From: an uncultured Eggerthellaceae bacterium
GTDB lineage: Bacteria; Actinomycetota; Coriobacteriia; Coriobacteriales; Eggerthellaceae
Assembly: GCA_944320405.1 (NCBI GenBank)
Contig: CALUHI010000030.1
Coordinates: 1 to 64,000, forward strand
DNA: 64,000 nucleotides
Direction of reading: 5' to 3'
A program made the translations under genes and the position numbers. Position 1 is the first letter of the stretch, and each line of letters begins with the position of its first letter. Shown here one piece after another: positions 62,715 to 64,000 of this stretch. The notes beneath the pieces are model-generated. The model did not search any database and had not been told where the DNA came from. It saw only the letters and a list, made by a program, of their open reading frames with translations.

Positions 62715-63799
62715 GCCTGCCTTACCTCCTGAATCATGCCTCCGCCAAGGACGGTGGAACCTTCGTAGAACACCGCGTATTGACCGGGCGCGGTTGTGGG
62801 CTGCGGCGTGCGCAGCGAAACCTCCACGCATTCGGAACCAGAGGAAACCTCCCGGTCGGGATGGGTTCTCTTCGGTGTAATGATACACGCTGCACCGCTG
62901 CTCCGGTATCGGAGTTTGACCATCGCTTCGCATTCTCCGTCCAGGTGCTCGAACGCCTGCCAATTGACGTTGGCCACAACCACTTCGCTGATGCGTGCCT
63001 GCGCGGCAGTGCCCACCACAAGTTCATGAGTCCCTGGACGCTTCCCCACAACGTAGTACGGCTCGGGACCTGCTACACCGATGCCTTTTCGCTGCCCCAC
63101 CGTGAATGCGGAAAGGCCGTTGTGCCGGCCCAGCACGACGCCTTCAGCAGATACGATGTCGCCGGGAACATCCTGCAACCCGCGGCTTTTCAGAAAATCG
63201 CGGTAGTCTCCGGAAATGAAGCACACGTCCTGGCTTTCGGGCGCTTCCGCTGCAGGCAGTCCACAGTCTCGCGCGATCAGGCGCGCGTCGGCCTTGGTGA
63301 GCGCCCCCAACGGGAGCACCAGCCGCGAAAGCTGATCTTGGGAAAGCAGTGCCAGCATGTAGCTTTGGTCTTTATGTTGGTCGAGCCCCGTTTTCACCAC
63401 GTAGCGGCCATTGGCGGAAAGCTGCGCAATGCGCGCGTAGTGGCCCGTTGCAACCTTTTCGCACCCCAGCTGGTCGGCAACTTCCAGCAGGGCAGGCAGC
63501 TTGCATTCGGCATTGCAGCCAACACACGGGCTGGGAGTAAGGCCTGCCGCATATGCGTTGACGAACGGCTGCACCACGCAGCGCTCGAACTGCTCAGAGC
63601 ACTCCGCCACCGCGTGGTCGATCCCCACCGCCTGGCACACCTCGTAAGCGCGCTCGGCGTCGGCGCGGGAAGCTTCGTCATCGTGAAAGATGCAGGTGAC
63701 GCCAACGACTTCGTACCCAGCGCGCTGCAGCAGTACGGCGGCGGTGGAGCTGTCCACCCCGCCGCTCATTCCCAGCGCTATGCGTTCGCGCGATGTCAC
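62711..63799 (-). CDS. mnmA: tRNA 2-thiouridylase MnmA
   Basis: 362 residues. PP-loop GMSGGVDSSTAAVLLQ, ATP site CNAECKL with catalytic Cys near 102 and SQDVCFISGDYRDFL with the second Cys near 196, then the GRHNGLSAFTVGQRKGIG motif. It adds sulfur to U34 of Lys, Glu and Gln tRNAs. First gene of the pair with coaE. Confidence 0.96.
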   Translation of the reverse strand: MTSRERIALGMSGGVDSSTAAVLLQRAGYEVVGVTCIFHDDEASRADAERAYEVCQAVGIDHAVAECSEQFERCVVQPFVNAYAAGLTPSPCVGCNAECKLPALLEVADQLGCEKVATGHYARIAQLSANGRYVVKTGLDQHKDQSYMLALLSQDQLSRLVLPLGALTKADARLIARDCGLPAAEAPESQDVCFISGDYRDFLKSRGLQDVPGDIVSAEGVVLGRHNGLSAFTVGQRKGIGVAGPEPYYVVGKRPGTHELVVGTAAQARISEVVVANVNWQAFEHLDGECEAMVKLRYRSSGAACIITPKRTHPDREVSSGSECVEVSLRTPQPTTAPGQYAVFYEGSTVLGGGMIQEVRQA

Positions 63800-63823
63800 G
63801 TGGCCCGCCTTTCCCGCCCCGCG

Positions 63824-64000
63824 CTACAGCTGGCTGACCAGACTGTCGGTCTCGCGCGCGATGCGGATCTCTTCATCGGCGGTGACCACGCAGATCTTGA
63901 TGGGGCTGTCGTCAATGCTGATGATGCGGTTCATGCCGATAGCGCCTTCCACCTGGTTGCGCTCTTTGTCCAAGATCATGCCCATGTGCGCCAGGCCCGC
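63824..64000 (-). CDS. ackA: acetate kinase, C-terminal part (cut by the window)
   Basis: 58 residues plus stop, open to the right edge. The ending SPIKICVVTADEEIRIARET matches the C-terminus of acetate kinase (usual form: S-x-V-K-V-x-V-x-x-T-x-EE-x-x-IARDT). The enzyme makes ATP from acetyl phosphate. The rest lies beyond the window. Confidence 0.8.
   Translation of the reverse strand, partial: AGLAHMGMILDKERNQVEGAIGMNRIISIDDSPIKICVVTADEEIRIARETDSLVSQL

Overview
This 64 kb window looks like chromosomal DNA from a high-GC actinomycete of the class Coriobacteriia, most likely the family Eggerthellaceae (relatives of Eggerthella, Slackia, Adlercreutzia). This is inferred from GC-rich codon use, an ECF-type vitamin importer, a fused SecDF, a T-box leader on pheST, very compact operons and protein families such as DUF1292 and DUF6110. 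No rRNA, tRNA, CRISPR array, integrase or complete insertion sequence was seen. Both ends cut genes: an ECF ATPase on the left and acetate kinase on the right.

Layout. 1-2 kb: ECF transporter ATPase and EcfT, then a flavin-fold (PPOX) protein. 2-10 kb: a metal-handling block with a P1B-type ATPase plus DUF6110 partner, a 26-residue microprotein, a short Cys-containing membrane protein behind an IdeR/DtxR-like box, and a two-subunit exporter-fold ABC system of the siderophore-import (YbtPQ/IrtAB) type with a divergent AraC regulator. 10-16 kb: a three-gene island (TerB-domain protein, BrxD/DUF2791-type ATPase, Lhr-like helicase) that matches the make-up of the Shango anti-phage system; this is the best candidate for an unusual system. 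16-27 kb: secDF, a U32 peptidase-family protein, two paralogous class A penicillin-binding proteins and a lipoprotein. 27-35 kb: an arginine biosynthesis cluster read on the minus strand (argC, then argJ-argB-argD-argR-argG-argH), interrupted by a nested two-stem terminator and by a 120-bp element with perfect 23-bp inverted ends.

35-46 kb: a glutamate-cysteine ligase family enzyme, SlyD-type PPIase, methionine aminopeptidase with a SEC-C motif, a small K+ channel, a ClC-family channel lacking the usual gating glutamate, pheST under a T-box riboswitch, and endonuclease IV. 46-64 kb: HAD phosphatase, remnant of a probable regulator, a TetR regulator divergent from a 14-TM MFS pump fused to CBS domains, two lipoprotein or membrane hypotheticals, recN, an ArsC-fold protein, a GntR-ABC drug/peptide export operon, a GH25 lysozyme, an MFS exporter, uvrB, L-asparaginase, and an mnmA-coaE operon.

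Coupling signals are frequent: ATGA or TAGATG junctions occur in the ABC pair, the TerB island, the GntR-ABC operon and mnmA-coaE. Start sites were chosen from ribosome-binding sites where visible. All functional calls are from residues and context read by eye; none has been checked by database search.
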